Below, one piece after another: positions 14,488-22,594 of a stretch of 24,975 nt of DNA. The position numbers and the translations under genes are program-made. Source of the DNA: JAUASV01 sp047605685 (GTDB lineage Bacteria; Actinomycetota; Actinomycetes; Actinomycetales; Microbacteriaceae). The stretch is from assembly GCA_047605685.1 (NCBI GenBank), contig JASGFF010000035.1, positions 1 to 24,975 of the forward strand, in the 5' to 3' direction. Under the pieces are notes generated by a model that saw only the letters and a list, made by a program, of their open reading frames with translations, had not been told where the DNA came from and did not search any database. Numbering within the stretch: the stretch's first letter is position 1; each line of letters opens with the position of its first letter.

Positions 14488-15432
14488 ATGGTGATGTTCG
14501 TCGTGCGGCGGCTGATCAGCGGCGCCGTGCTCATGCTCGTCGTGTCGGTCGGCACCTTCTTCCTGGCCCACCTCGCGATCGGCGATCCGACGGCGGCCCT
14601 CGTCTCGGGCGCGTCGAATCAGGCCACGCTGGAGGCCAAGCGGGAACAGATCGGCCTCGACAGACCGCTCCTCGAACAGTTCTGGGACTGGTTCTCCGAG
14701 CTGCTCCAGGGCAATCTCGGCGTGAGCTGGTCCGGGTCTCCGACGCCGCTGAACGACGAGCTCGCCGGGCGCTTCCCCGTGACGCTCGCGATGGTCGTCT
14801 ACGGCATGGTCCTCATGATCGTGGTCGGCGCGGTTTTCGGCATCCTCGCGGGCATCCGGCCCGGCGGCTGGTGGGACCGGGCCATCACCTGGCTCTCGGT
14901 GATCTTCTTCTCGCTCCCGGGCTTCCTCATCTCCATCGTGCTGATCTACGTGTTCATCGTCGAGCTGCGGTGGTTCCCGTTGCAGTATCAGATGCCGCAG
15001 GCGAAGGGCATCGGGGCGTGGATCGCCTCGCTCACCATGCCGGCGATCTCCCTGGCGCTCGGCGGCATCGTCATGCTCGCCGCCCAGCTCCGCAACGCGA
15101 TCGTCACCGCGAACAACTCCGACTGGGTGCGGACGCTTCGCAGCCGTGGGCTCAAGAACGCCTCGATCGCGCTGCACCTGCTGCGCAACGCCGCCCCGGC
15201 CGCGCTCACGATCGTCGCGCTCATGTTCGTCAGCCTGCTCAGCGGATCGGTGATCCTCGAGACGATGTTCACGCTGCCGGGCATCGGCGCGATGACCCAG
15301 CTCGCCTCCAGCCAGGGCAACATCCCGGTGATCCTCGCGCTCACCGTCCTGAGCGTGCTGTTCGTCGTGATCGTCAACTTCCTGCTCGATCTCCTGCTCG
15401 GCTGGATCAACCCGAAGGCGAGGGTGAAGTGA
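14488..15432 (+). CDS. ABC transporter permease, DppB/OppB type
   Basis: A 314-residue inner-membrane protein with about six hydrophobic segments. The first (FVVRRLISGAVLMLVVSVGT) begins right at the N terminus, as in DppB proteins. Family marks are IGLDRPLLEQFWDW, GNLGVSWSG, the cytoplasmic EAA loop RTLRSRGLKNASIALHLLRN that contacts the ATPase, and ETMFTLPGIGAM. The ATG at 14488 has AGGAG eleven bases upstream; the ATG at 14494 is an alternative start. Its TGA overlaps the GTG of the next gene (GTGA), implying coupled translation and equal stoichiometry. It should form the translocation pore with the permease half of the next protein. Confidence 0.93.
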   Translation: MVMFVVRRLISGAVLMLVVSVGTFFLAHLAIGDPTAALVSGASNQATLEAKREQIGLDRPLLEQFWDWFSELLQGNLGVSWSGSPTPLNDELAGRFPVTLAMVVYGMVLMIVVGAVFGILAGIRPGGWWDRAITWLSVIFFSLPGFLISIVLIYVFIVELRWFPLQYQMPQAKGIGAWIASLTMPAISLALGGIVMLAAQLRNAIVTANNSDWVRTLRSRGLKNASIALHLLRNAAPAALTIVALMFVSLLSGSVILETMFTLPGIGAMTQLASSQGNIPVILALTVLSVLFVVIVNFLLDLLLGWINPKARVK

Positions 15433-17354
15433 GCATCGAAGACGCGGCCAAGGCGGGTCCGACCGGGGCCGAGGAGCAGGCCGGCGCGCCGCCGGCGAGC
15501 GACGAGACCCCCGGGGCGAAGCCGTCCACGCGACGCGACGCGGCGAACCGCTCCGTCGCCTACCGCTTCTTCCACCATCCGGTCGCGCTCACGGCGTTCA
15601 TCGTGGTCGCGGTCATCCTCGCGGTCACCTACGCGGCGCCGCTGTGGCAGCTCCTCGGACTGCCGGACCCGTACTGGAAGTTCTCGCGGCTGAACCAGGC
15701 CCCGGGCACCTGGTCGACGACGACCGCGGTCGGAGCGCCGACGCAGGAGCAGTTCCACCTGCTCGGCACCGACAGCGACGGCTACGACCTGCTCGCCCGA
15801 CTCGTCTGGGGCGGCATCCCGGCGGCGAACGGCGCGCTCATCGTGCTCGCCATCAGCATCGGGCTCGGGGTCCCCCTCGGGCTCATCGCCGGCTACTTCG
15901 GCAAGGCCGTCGACCACGTCCTGAGCTGGATCAGCGATCTGCTCATGTCGATTCCGGGCATCATCATCCTGCTGATCATCGCCGGCATCACGCACCAGAA
16001 CCTGTATCTCGTGATGGTTGCGATGGGGGTGTTCATGATCCCCGGCTACTACCGTCTGACGCGCTCCGCGACGATCGCGATCCGCAACGAGCCGTACGTC
16101 GATGCGGCACGGGTCTCCGGCCTGACCGACGGCCGCATCATCTTCTCCCACATCTGGCGGGTCATCGCCGCGCCCATCGTCATCCAGACGGCGCTGACCG
16201 CGGGACTGGCCCTCGGCATGCAGGCCGGTCTCCAGGTGCTCGGCATCGGGAGCGCGAGCGAGCCCAGCTGGGGCTCGATGATCCAGCCGAGCCTGCTCAA
16301 CAATCCCGCGACGGTATGGCTCCTCATCCCGCCGTCGATCCTGCTCGGCCTGCTCATCGCCTCGTTCGCCGTCATGGGACAGATCCTGGGGGACATCACC
16401 GGCAACCGGGTGGAGAAGTCGAAGAACCTCAGCGGCAGGCAGAAGGCGGAGCTCGCGCACACCGCCGCGGAGCGGGCCGCGAACGCGAGCAGGCCGGAGG
16501 ACGACTTCGTCGTCACGGTGACGGGGCTCAGGGTCACCTACGCGCTGGCGAAGCGTCGTGTCGAAGTCGTCCACGGCGTCGACTTCGCCGTGAAGAGGGG
16601 CGAGGTGCTCGGGATCGTCGGCGAGTCGGGCTCCGGCAAGTCGCAGTCCGTGTTCTCGCTGCTGGACCTGCTGCCCGGCAACGGCTACGCCGAGGCCGAC
16701 GAGATCTGGATCGGCGACACGAACGTGCTCACCGCGCCGAAGGGAGCGCGCCACGCGCTCCTCGGCACGACGATCGGCTACATCCCGCAGGAGCCGATCT
16801 CGAATCTCGACTCGACGTTCACGATCGGGCACCAGCTCACCGAGCCGATGCGCAAGGTCCTGGGAATGAGCCGTGCGCAGGCGCGCGATCACGCGATCGG
16901 GCTCCTCGCCCGGGTGGGCATCCAGGATCCACAGCGGGTCATGAAGCTGTATCCGCACGAGATCTCCGGCGGGATGGCGCAGCGCGTCCTCATCGCCGGC
17001 GCCGTATCGGGCAGGCCGAAGCTCCTCGTCGCCGACGAGCCGACCACCGCGCTCGACGTCACCGTTCAGGCCGAGGTGCTCGAGCTGCTCCGCGAGCTCC
17101 AGCAGGAGTACGGCATGTCGCTGATCATCGTCACGCACAACTTCGGCGTGATCGCGGACATCGCCGACTACGTGACGGTCATGCGGGACGGGCGCGTCGT
17201 CGAGCACGGCGACGTGCGCACGATCTTCCGCCGGCCCGCCCAGCCGTACACGGCGGAGCTCATCGAGGCGTCGACGGAGCCGGAGACGCGCATCCGGCTC
17301 GATCGCGAGTTCGCGGCTGCCGCGACGACGAGGGGAACGGGGGCGAGCGGATGA
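15429..17354 (+). CDS. Fused ABC transporter permease (DppC type) and ATPase (DppD type)
   Basis: A 641-residue single polypeptide joining two components usually encoded separately. Residues ~1-40 are a hydrophilic Ala/Glu/Pro-rich lead. Residues ~45-320 form a DppC-like permease with about six membrane segments, HLLGTDSDGYDLLARLVWGG and an EAA loop (YVDAARVSGLTDGRIIFSHI). A charged linker (~325-357) leads to an ATPase with Walker A GESGSGKS from residue 398, Q-loop YIPQEP, signature ISGGMAQR, Walker B LLVADEP and H-loop THN. A C-terminal PAQPYT region matches peptide-type ATPases. It is continuous, with no frameshift. The GTG start overlaps the previous stop and its own stop overlaps the next ATG (ATGA). 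Such fusions are known in actinobacterial peptide-type systems. Confidence 0.93.
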   Translation: MSIEDAAKAGPTGAEEQAGAPPASDETPGAKPSTRRDAANRSVAYRFFHHPVALTAFIVVAVILAVTYAAPLWQLLGLPDPYWKFSRLNQAPGTWSTTTAVGAPTQEQFHLLGTDSDGYDLLARLVWGGIPAANGALIVLAISIGLGVPLGLIAGYFGKAVDHVLSWISDLLMSIPGIIILLIIAGITHQNLYLVMVAMGVFMIPGYYRLTRSATIAIRNEPYVDAARVSGLTDGRIIFSHIWRVIAAPIVIQTALTAGLALGMQAGLQVLGIGSASEPSWGSMIQPSLLNNPATVWLLIPPSILLGLLIASFAVMGQILGDITGNRVEKSKNLSGRQKAELAHTAAERAANASRPEDDFVVTVTGLRVTYALAKRRVEVVHGVDFAVKRGEVLGIVGESGSGKSQSVFSLLDLLPGNGYAEADEIWIGDTNVLTAPKGARHALLGTTIGYIPQEPISNLDSTFTIGHQLTEPMRKVLGMSRAQARDHAIGLLARVGIQDPQRVMKLYPHEISGGMAQRVLIAGAVSGRPKLLVADEPTTALDVTVQAEVLELLRELQQEYGMSLIIVTHNFGVIADIADYVTVMRDGRVVEHGDVRTIFRRPAQPYTAELIEASTEPETRIRLDREFAAAATTRGTGASG

Positions 17355-18175
17355 ACACGCCGTTGCTGCAGGTGGAGGACCTGTCGCTGGACTACGGCAC
17401 GGGTCGCAAGAGGTTCCGCGCCCTCGAGGGCGTGTCCATCCGGGTCGATGCGGCGCAGTGCCTCGGTCTCGTCGGCGAGTCGGGATCGGGCAAGTCGACG
17501 CTCGGGAAGGCGATCCTCGGCCTCGCGAAGCCCTCGGCCGGCAGGATCCTGTTCGACGGCGAGGACATCACGCACGCGCCCTACGTCACGCGGCGCCGAC
17601 TGGCGAAGGACATCCAGGTCGTCTTCCAGGACCCGTACGGCTCGCTGTCGCCGGCGATGACGGTCGGCGAGATCCTCGCCGAGCCCCTGACGGTGGCCGG
17701 CGTCTCGCCGTATCAGGCCCGCGGCACCGTCGCGGACATGCTCGAACGGGTCAAACTGCCCGCGGCGGCGGTCGACCGCTATCCGAGCGAGTTCTCGGGA
17801 GGGCAGCGTCAGCGGATCGCGATCGCGCGCGCTCTCGTGCGCCGGCCGCGGCTCATCGTCTGCGACGAACCCGTCTCGGCCCTCGATCTCACGACGCAGG
17901 CGGCGATCCTCGACCTGTTCATCGAGCTTCAGCGCGAGACCGGCGTCGCCTACCTGTTCGTCAGCCACGACCTGGGCGTCGTGCGGAAGATCTGCCACCG
18001 GGTCGCGGTCATGTACAGGGGCGAGATCGTCGAGCAGGGGGATGGCGAGACGATGACCCGCGACCCCCGGCATCCCTATTCGAAGCGGCTGCTCATGGCC
18101 TCGCCGATCGCGGACCCGGACGAGCAGGCGAAGCGCCGCGAGGCGTGGCTGAGGATGCGGGGGACGGTGGCGTGA
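17351..18175 (+). CDS. ABC transporter ATPase, DppF/OppF type
   Basis: A 274-residue cytoplasmic ATPase that should pair with the ATPase half of the fusion protein to power import. Walker A GESGSGKST, Q-loop VVFQDPYGSLSP (typical of OppF/DppF), signature FSGGQRQR, Walker B LIVCDEPVSALD and the H-loop SHDLG are all intact. The tail RDPRHPYSKRLLMASP is the oligopeptide-transporter C-terminal motif. The ATG overlaps the fusion gene's TGA by four bases. It is the last gene of the operon and is followed by a strong hairpin before the convergent glpK. With one standalone ATPase and one fused ATPase, the operon codes for a complete importer. Confidence 0.94.
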   Translation: MNTPLLQVEDLSLDYGTGRKRFRALEGVSIRVDAAQCLGLVGESGSGKSTLGKAILGLAKPSAGRILFDGEDITHAPYVTRRRLAKDIQVVFQDPYGSLSPAMTVGEILAEPLTVAGVSPYQARGTVADMLERVKLPAAAVDRYPSEFSGGQRQRIAIARALVRRPRLIVCDEPVSALDLTTQAAILDLFIELQRETGVAYLFVSHDLGVVRKICHRVAVMYRGEIVEQGDGETMTRDPRHPYSKRLLMASPIADPDEQAKRREAWLRMRGTVA

Positions 18176-18203
18176 TCCCTCGGCGACACCGCGGGGGACG
18201 AGC

Positions 18204-18239
18204 GCGCCGGCCGGCCCCCACCACGGGGCCGACCGGCGC
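18204..18239. terminator. Strong bidirectional hairpin between the ABC operon and glpK
   Basis: GCGCCGGCCGGCCCC and GGGGCCGACCGGCGC pair over 15 positions with one mismatch or wobble, around a six-base loop (CACCAC). It lies in the 78-bp gap between convergent genes, so it can end both. No T-tract is visible on either side. Confidence 0.75.
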
Positions 18240-18253
18240 CTATCGACACGCGA

Positions 18254-19768
18254 CTACTTCGTGTCGTCGTCCACCCAGTCGAACGTCTTCGTGACCGCCT
18301 TCCGCCAGTTGCGCAGCAGCCGCTCGCGATCGGCGGCGTCCATCCGCGGCTCCCAGCGGCGGTCCTCCTGCCAGTTGGCGCGCAGCTCGTCGAGGTCCGA
18401 CCAGAAGCCCACCGCGAGGCCCGCGGCGTAGGCCGCGCCGAGGGCCGTCGTCTCGGCGACGACGGGTCGCACCACCGGCACGCCCAGGATGTCCGCCTGG
18501 AACTGCATGAGCAGGTCGTTGGCGATCATGCCGCCGTCGACCTTGAGCTCGGCCAGCGGCACCCCCGAGTCGGCGTTGACGGCGTCGATGACCTCGCGGG
18601 TCTGGAAGGCGGTGGCCTCGAGCACGGCGCGGGCGATGTGGCCCCGGTTCACGTAGCGGGTGAGGCCGACGAGCGCGCCGCGGGCATCCGGGCGCCAGTA
18701 GGGGGCGAACAGCCCCGAGAACGCCGGCACGAAGTAGGCGCCGCCGTTGTCGTCGACGGATGCCGCGAGCTTCTCGATCTCCGGGGCGGAGGAGATCAGC
18801 CCGAGGTTGTCGCGCAGCCACTGCACGAGCGACCCGGTCACCGCGATCGAGCCCTCGAGCGCGTAGTGCGCCGGCTCGTCGCCGAGCTTGTAGCCGAGCG
18901 TGGTGAGCAGGCCGTTCTTCGAGTGCACGATCTCGGTGTCGGTGTTGAAGATGATGAAGTTGCCGGTGCCGTAGGTGTTCTTCGCCTCGCCCCGGTCGTA
19001 GGCGGCCTGGCCGAACGTCGCCGCCTGCTGGTCGCCGAGGATGCCCGCGATGGGTGTCTCGCGCAGCAGGCTCGACGACTCGGCGGTGCCGTACACCTCG
19101 GAGGAGGAGCGGATCTCCGGCAGCATCGAGGCCGGCACCCCGAACGCCTCGAGGATGTCCTCGCGCCAGGACAGCGTGGTGAGGTCCATGAACAGCGTGC
19201 GGGAGGCGTTCGTGACATCCGTCGCGTGCACGCCGCCGTCGACGCCGCCGGTGAGGTTCCAGAGGACCCAGGTGTCGGTCGTGCCGAACAGCAGCTGGCC
19301 GGCCTCGGCCTTCTCGCGGGCGCCCTCGACGTTCTCGAGGATCCAGACGATCTTCGTGCCGGAGAAGTAGGTCGCCAGCGGCAGCCCGACGACGTCCTTG
19401 AAGCGCTCGACGCCGCCGTCCGCGGCGAGCCGGTCGACGATGTCCTGCGTGCGGGTGTCCTGCCAGACGATCGCGTTGTACACCGGCTTGCCGGTGGTCC
19501 GGTCCCAGACCACGGCGGTCTCGCGCTGGTTGGTGATGCCGATCGCGGCGATGTCGTGGCGGGTCAGGTCGGCCTTGCTGAGCGCCTGGCCGATGACCTC
19601 GCGCACGTTGCGCCAGATCTCCTCCGGGTCGTGCTCGACCCAGCCGGCCCGGGGAAAGATCTGCTCGTGCTCGAGCTGGCCGGTCGAGACGATCGAGCCC
19701 TTCTTGTCGAAGATGATCGCTCGCGAGCTGGTGGTGCCCTGGTCGATCGCGAGTACGTAGTCAGCCAT
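18254..19768 (-). CDS. glpK: Glycerol kinase
   Basis: A 504-residue FGGY-family kinase that phosphorylates glycerol to glycerol-3-phosphate with ATP. Seen are the N-terminal phosphate loop AIDQGTTSSRAIIFD, GWVEHDPEEIW and TNQRET around the glycerol site, FSGTKIVWILEN (FGGY signature 1), ILGDQQAATFGQ with the catalytic-region Asp, NTYGTGNF, and VDGGMIANDLLMQFQADILG (signature 2). The histidine that HPr phosphorylates in Firmicute glycerol kinases, just before the GDQQ motif, has no obvious counterpart here. The ATG at 19768 has AAGGA about nine bases upstream. It is last in the leftward glpD-glpF-glpK operon, 56 bp after glpF, and feeds GlpD. Confidence 0.97.
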   Translation of the reverse strand: MADYVLAIDQGTTSSRAIIFDKKGSIVSTGQLEHEQIFPRAGWVEHDPEEIWRNVREVIGQALSKADLTRHDIAAIGITNQRETAVVWDRTTGKPVYNAIVWQDTRTQDIVDRLAADGGVERFKDVVGLPLATYFSGTKIVWILENVEGAREKAEAGQLLFGTTDTWVLWNLTGGVDGGVHATDVTNASRTLFMDLTTLSWREDILEAFGVPASMLPEIRSSSEVYGTAESSSLLRETPIAGILGDQQAATFGQAAYDRGEAKNTYGTGNFIIFNTDTEIVHSKNGLLTTLGYKLGDEPAHYALEGSIAVTGSLVQWLRDNLGLISSAPEIEKLAASVDDNGGAYFVPAFSGLFAPYWRPDARGALVGLTRYVNRGHIARAVLEATAFQTREVIDAVNADSGVPLAELKVDGGMIANDLLMQFQADILGVPVVRPVVAETTALGAAYAAGLAVGFWSDLDELRANWQEDRRWEPRMDAADRERLLRNWRKAVTKTFDWVDDDTK

Positions 19769-19824
19769 GATGGTGACGTCCTTGTCTGTCGGGGGATTCG
19801 ATGGGGTGTGGATGCTCGCGCGGC

Positions 19825-20571
19825 TCAGAGGTGCAGCAGCAGCTTCGAGGCGCCCGCGGCGATGAGGCCGCCGAGGAGCGGGCCGACGACCGGCACCCAG
19901 GCGTAGGACCAGTCGCTCGAGCCCTTGCCCTTGATCGGCAGGAAGGCGTGCGCGATGCGGGGGCCGAGGTCGCGGGCCGGGTTGATCGCGTAGCCGGTGG
20001 GGCCGCCGAGGGAGGCGCCGATGCCGACGACGAGCAGGGCGACCGGCAGCGCCGTGAGCGGGCCGATGCCGCCGGGCACGCCGATGTCGGCGACGCCGTA
20101 GTCGGCGAAGGCGAGGATCACGAACACGAGCACGAACGTCCCGATGACCTCGGTGATCACGTTCCAGACGTAGGAGCGGATGGCCGGCCCGGTGGAGAAC
20201 ACGCCGAGCTTGCTGGCCGCGTCCGGCTCCTCGTCGAAGTGGTTGCGGTAGGCGAGCCAGACGACGATGGCGCCGATGATCGCCCCGACGAGCTGGCCGG
20301 CGACGGCCACGAAGAACTCGACGGGCGTGATGGTGCCCAGCACGGCCAGGGCGATGGAGACGGCGGGGTTCAGCTGGGCGCCCGAGTAGGCCGAGACCAG
20401 CACGCCGGCGAAGACCGCGAGGCCCCAGCCCCAGTTGACCATGAGCGTGCCGCCGCCCAGGCCCTTGGTCTTCGCCAGCAGGACGTTGGCGACGACGCCG
20501 CAGCCGAGCAGGATGAGCATCGCCGTCCCGACGAGCTCGGACAGGAAATACAGCCCAAGGTTGATGTCCAC
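19825..20571 (-). CDS. glpF: Glycerol uptake facilitator (aquaglyceroporin)
   Basis: A 248-residue MIP-family channel for passive glycerol entry. The two half-helix NPA boxes are present (QLNPAVSIAL and INPARDLGPR); Asp and Arg after the second NPA are typical of glycerol-conducting members. About six membrane segments can be followed, from GLYFLSELVGTAMLILLG to GPLLGGLIAAG. The start is the GTG at 20571, with AGGAAGG five bases upstream. It lies 67 bp after glpD and 56 bp before glpK, so glycerol entry, phosphorylation and oxidation are encoded together. Confidence 0.95.
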   Translation of the reverse strand: MDINLGLYFLSELVGTAMLILLGCGVVANVLLAKTKGLGGGTLMVNWGWGLAVFAGVLVSAYSGAQLNPAVSIALAVLGTITPVEFFVAVAGQLVGAIIGAIVVWLAYRNHFDEEPDAASKLGVFSTGPAIRSYVWNVITEVIGTFVLVFVILAFADYGVADIGVPGGIGPLTALPVALLVVGIGASLGGPTGYAINPARDLGPRIAHAFLPIKGKGSSDWSYAWVPVVGPLLGGLIAAGASKLLLHL

Positions 20572-20638
20572 GTTGACCTTCCTAGTGTTTTTCTGGTGCG
20601 GGGGCCGTCATGGCGACGGTCCCCTGTGGTGTGCCCGG

Positions 20639-22459
20639 TCAGTGGGAGAGCGTGCGCCTCTCGGCGCTCCTCTCGACGCTGACCAGGTGGTCGCGGGCGA
20701 GCACCTCGACGGTCTCGTCGACCTCGGCGCGCTGCCGTTGCTCGCTCCAGCCGAGGGCTGCGCCGAGCGCGGAGGCCATCTCGACGAGCAGTCCCTCGGT
20801 GACGCCGCCGACGAAGGCGGCGTTCGTGCGCCGCAGCACGAGGTCGCTCAGGTGCGCGGCCTGCTCGTGCTCGGCGAAGTAGGCGATCTCGGCGCGGGAG
20901 TATGCCGGGTCGCTCGCGAGCGGCTCGAGCGGGCGCTGCGCGAGGTAGTCGATGACCTCCGTGGCGCGGGTGCCGTAGCGCTCGAGCAGCCGCTCGACGG
21001 TCGCGCCGTCGAGGGCCCCGGTGTGCGCCGACACCCAGGCCGCGCGGGCCTCGTCGGTGCGCGGGTAGTCCTTGCCGCCGCCGATGGCGAGGCCGACGGT
21101 GCTCACCGTGCGCGCGGCGCCGAGCCGGCCGAGCACCTCGTTCGCGAGATGCTCGCTGAGCGCCCGGAATGTCGTCCACTTGCCGCCGACGAGGCTCAGC
21201 ACCGTGCTGTCCTCGAGGCCCGGCACGGCGGTGTCGACGATGCGGTAGTCGCGGCTGACGAAGCCGGGTGCGGTGTCCTCGTGCCGGGGCAGCGGGCGGA
21301 TGCCGGCGTAGCTGTAGACGATCTGGTCGCGGTGCAGCCGGATGCCGGGGTAGACGTGCCGCACCAGGTCGAAGAAGTACTCGATGTCGTCCTCGGTGGC
21401 CACCTGCCGCTCGCGGATGTCGGCGTCGACGTCCGTCGTGCCGATGAGCACCCGGCCCTTGAGCGGGTAGATGAGCACGATGCGGCCGTCGGAGTTCTCG
21501 AAGAAGATCTCCCGGCCGCGGGTGGCCTCCAGCAGCTCGGCGTTGTCGACGACGATGTGCGAGCCCTTGGTGCCGCCCATGAAGCGGGTCGGGCCGCCGA
21601 GCGCAGCGTTGGTGAGGTCGGTCCAGGGCCCGGAGGCGTTCACGACGACGTCGGCGTGGAAGACGAACTCCTCGCCGGTCTCGCGGTCGACCAGGACCAC
21701 GCCGCCGTCGCGCACCCCGACGGCCTCGACGTAGTTGGCGGCGCGGGCCACGCCGGTGGCGAGCCCGTCGCCCAGCACGTCGAGGGCGAGGCGCTCCGGC
21801 TCGTGCACGCTCGCGTCGTAGTAGGTGCCGGTGTACTTCACGTCCGGGTTGAGCGCGGGCATGTCGGCGAGGGCGGCGGCGCGCCGGCGGAACCGGTGCC
21901 GCGGCACCTGACCGCCGTCGCGCGAGAAGGAGTCGTAGAGCGACATCCCGACCTCGATGAGCAGGGCGCCGCGCTCCTTGGTGGAGCGCTGTCGGTGGGT
22001 GAGCATCCGCAGCGGCGCGCTCAGGATGCCGGAGAACGTCGTGAAGATCGGCATCGTCGTCTCGAGCGGCTTGACGTAGTGCGGGGCGATCCGGATGAGG
22101 CCGTTGCGCTCCTGCACGCTCTCGCGCACCAGCCGGAACTCGCCGTTCTCGAGGTAGCGGATGCCGCCGTGGATCATGTGCGAGGAGGCGGAGGAGGCGC
22201 CGGAGGCGTAGTCGCCGCGCTCGACGAGCGCCACGTCGACGCCCTGGAGGGCCAGGTCGCGCATCGTGCCGATGCCGTTGATGCCGCCGCCGATCACGAG
22301 CACGGCGGCGCGCGGGCGTTCGCGCAGCGCCGCGACCGTCGCTCGTGGGGCCGGGGATTGCGGGGGGCCGGGGATTGCGGGGGGGCTCGTGGGCATCATC
22401 GTCTCGTCCGTCACGTCGTTGTCCGTCACGCCTTTGTCCATCACGTCTTCGTCGTTCAT
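20639..22459 (-). CDS. glpD: Glycerol-3-phosphate dehydrogenase (FAD, aerobic)
   Basis: About 606 residues from the ATG at 22459. It oxidises glycerol-3-phosphate to dihydroxyacetone phosphate at the membrane and passes electrons to quinone. The FAD motif is VLVIGGGINGIG, followed by LVERGDYASGASSASSHMIHGGIRYLE; later come VVNASGPWTD, GTKGSHIV, YPLKGRVLIGTTD, SYAGIRPL and LVGGKWTTFR, all typical. The start is uncertain. ATGs at 22459 (GAAGG upstream), 22396/22399 (weak site) and 22537 (GAGGA only two bases away) are in frame. The first 40-60 residues hold a 15-bp tandem repeat and a perfect 17-bp tandem repeat, so this end is unusual and probably not part of the folded core. It is the first gene of the glp operon, divergent from the SorC regulator. 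Confidence 0.93.
   Translation of the reverse strand: MNDEDVMDKGVTDNDVTDETMMPTSPPAIPGPPQSPAPRATVAALRERPRAAVLVIGGGINGIGTMRDLALQGVDVALVERGDYASGASSASSHMIHGGIRYLENGEFRLVRESVQERNGLIRIAPHYVKPLETTMPIFTTFSGILSAPLRMLTHRQRSTKERGALLIEVGMSLYDSFSRDGGQVPRHRFRRRAAALADMPALNPDVKYTGTYYDASVHEPERLALDVLGDGLATGVARAANYVEAVGVRDGGVVLVDRETGEEFVFHADVVVNASGPWTDLTNAALGGPTRFMGGTKGSHIVVDNAELLEATRGREIFFENSDGRIVLIYPLKGRVLIGTTDVDADIRERQVATEDDIEYFFDLVRHVYPGIRLHRDQIVYSYAGIRPLPRHEDTAPGFVSRDYRIVDTAVPGLEDSTVLSLVGGKWTTFRALSEHLANEVLGRLGAARTVSTVGLAIGGGKDYPRTDEARAAWVSAHTGALDGATVERLLERYGTRATEVIDYLAQRPLEPLASDPAYSRAEIAYFAEHEQAAHLSDLVLRRTNAAFVGGVTEGLLVEMASALGAALGWSEQRQRAEVDETVEVLARDHLVSVERSAERRTLSH
22347..22380. repeat. Perfect 17-bp tandem duplication in the 5' part of glpD
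   Basis: GGGGCCGGGGATTGCGG occurs twice without a gap (22347-22363 and 22364-22380). The period is not a multiple of three, so the copies are read in different frames, and gain or loss of a copy would shift the glpD frame if translation starts upstream. Confidence 0.9.
22394..22453. repeat. Degenerate 15-bp tandem repeats at the glpD start
   Basis: Four adjacent 15-bp units (22394, 22409, 22424, 22439) encode DEDVM, DKGVT, DNDVT and DETMM on the minus strand. A further related unit at 22457-22471 (DEGAM) lies just upstream of the chosen start, offset by three bases. Confidence 0.7.
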
Positions 22460-22570
22460 CGCGCCTTCGTCGATCGCGGCGTCACGGGTGCGCTCGTGGC
22501 GTCGCTGCCGGTGCTCGTGTGCGCCGTGCGTGCCCATGTTCCTCAGATGCGCAACAATGGGCAAGCGATT

Positions 22571-22584
22571 TGCACATATGTGCA
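22571..22584. promoter_or_regulatory. Perfect 14-bp palindrome, probable SorC-type operator
   Basis: TGCACATATGTGCA is fully self-complementary. It lies between divergent glpD and the SorC-family gene and directly abuts that gene's GGGAGG ribosome site (22585-22590). AT-rich centre and position fit an autoregulatory site of a sugar-responsive regulator; the inference rests on position and symmetry only. Confidence 0.65.
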
Positions 22585-22594
22585 GGGAGGTTGG

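Noticed and set aside
14988..17207. A 739-codon minus-strand open frame opposite the ABC permease and ATPase genes
   Set aside because: Charged low-complexity peptide with no domain; the plus strand carries clear Walker and EAA motifs over the same bases.
15429..17354. The permease/ATPase fusion as a frameshift or stop-codon artefact
   Set aside because: The frame is continuous through a plausible charged linker, both halves are complete, and the overlaps with both neighbours fit a single gene.
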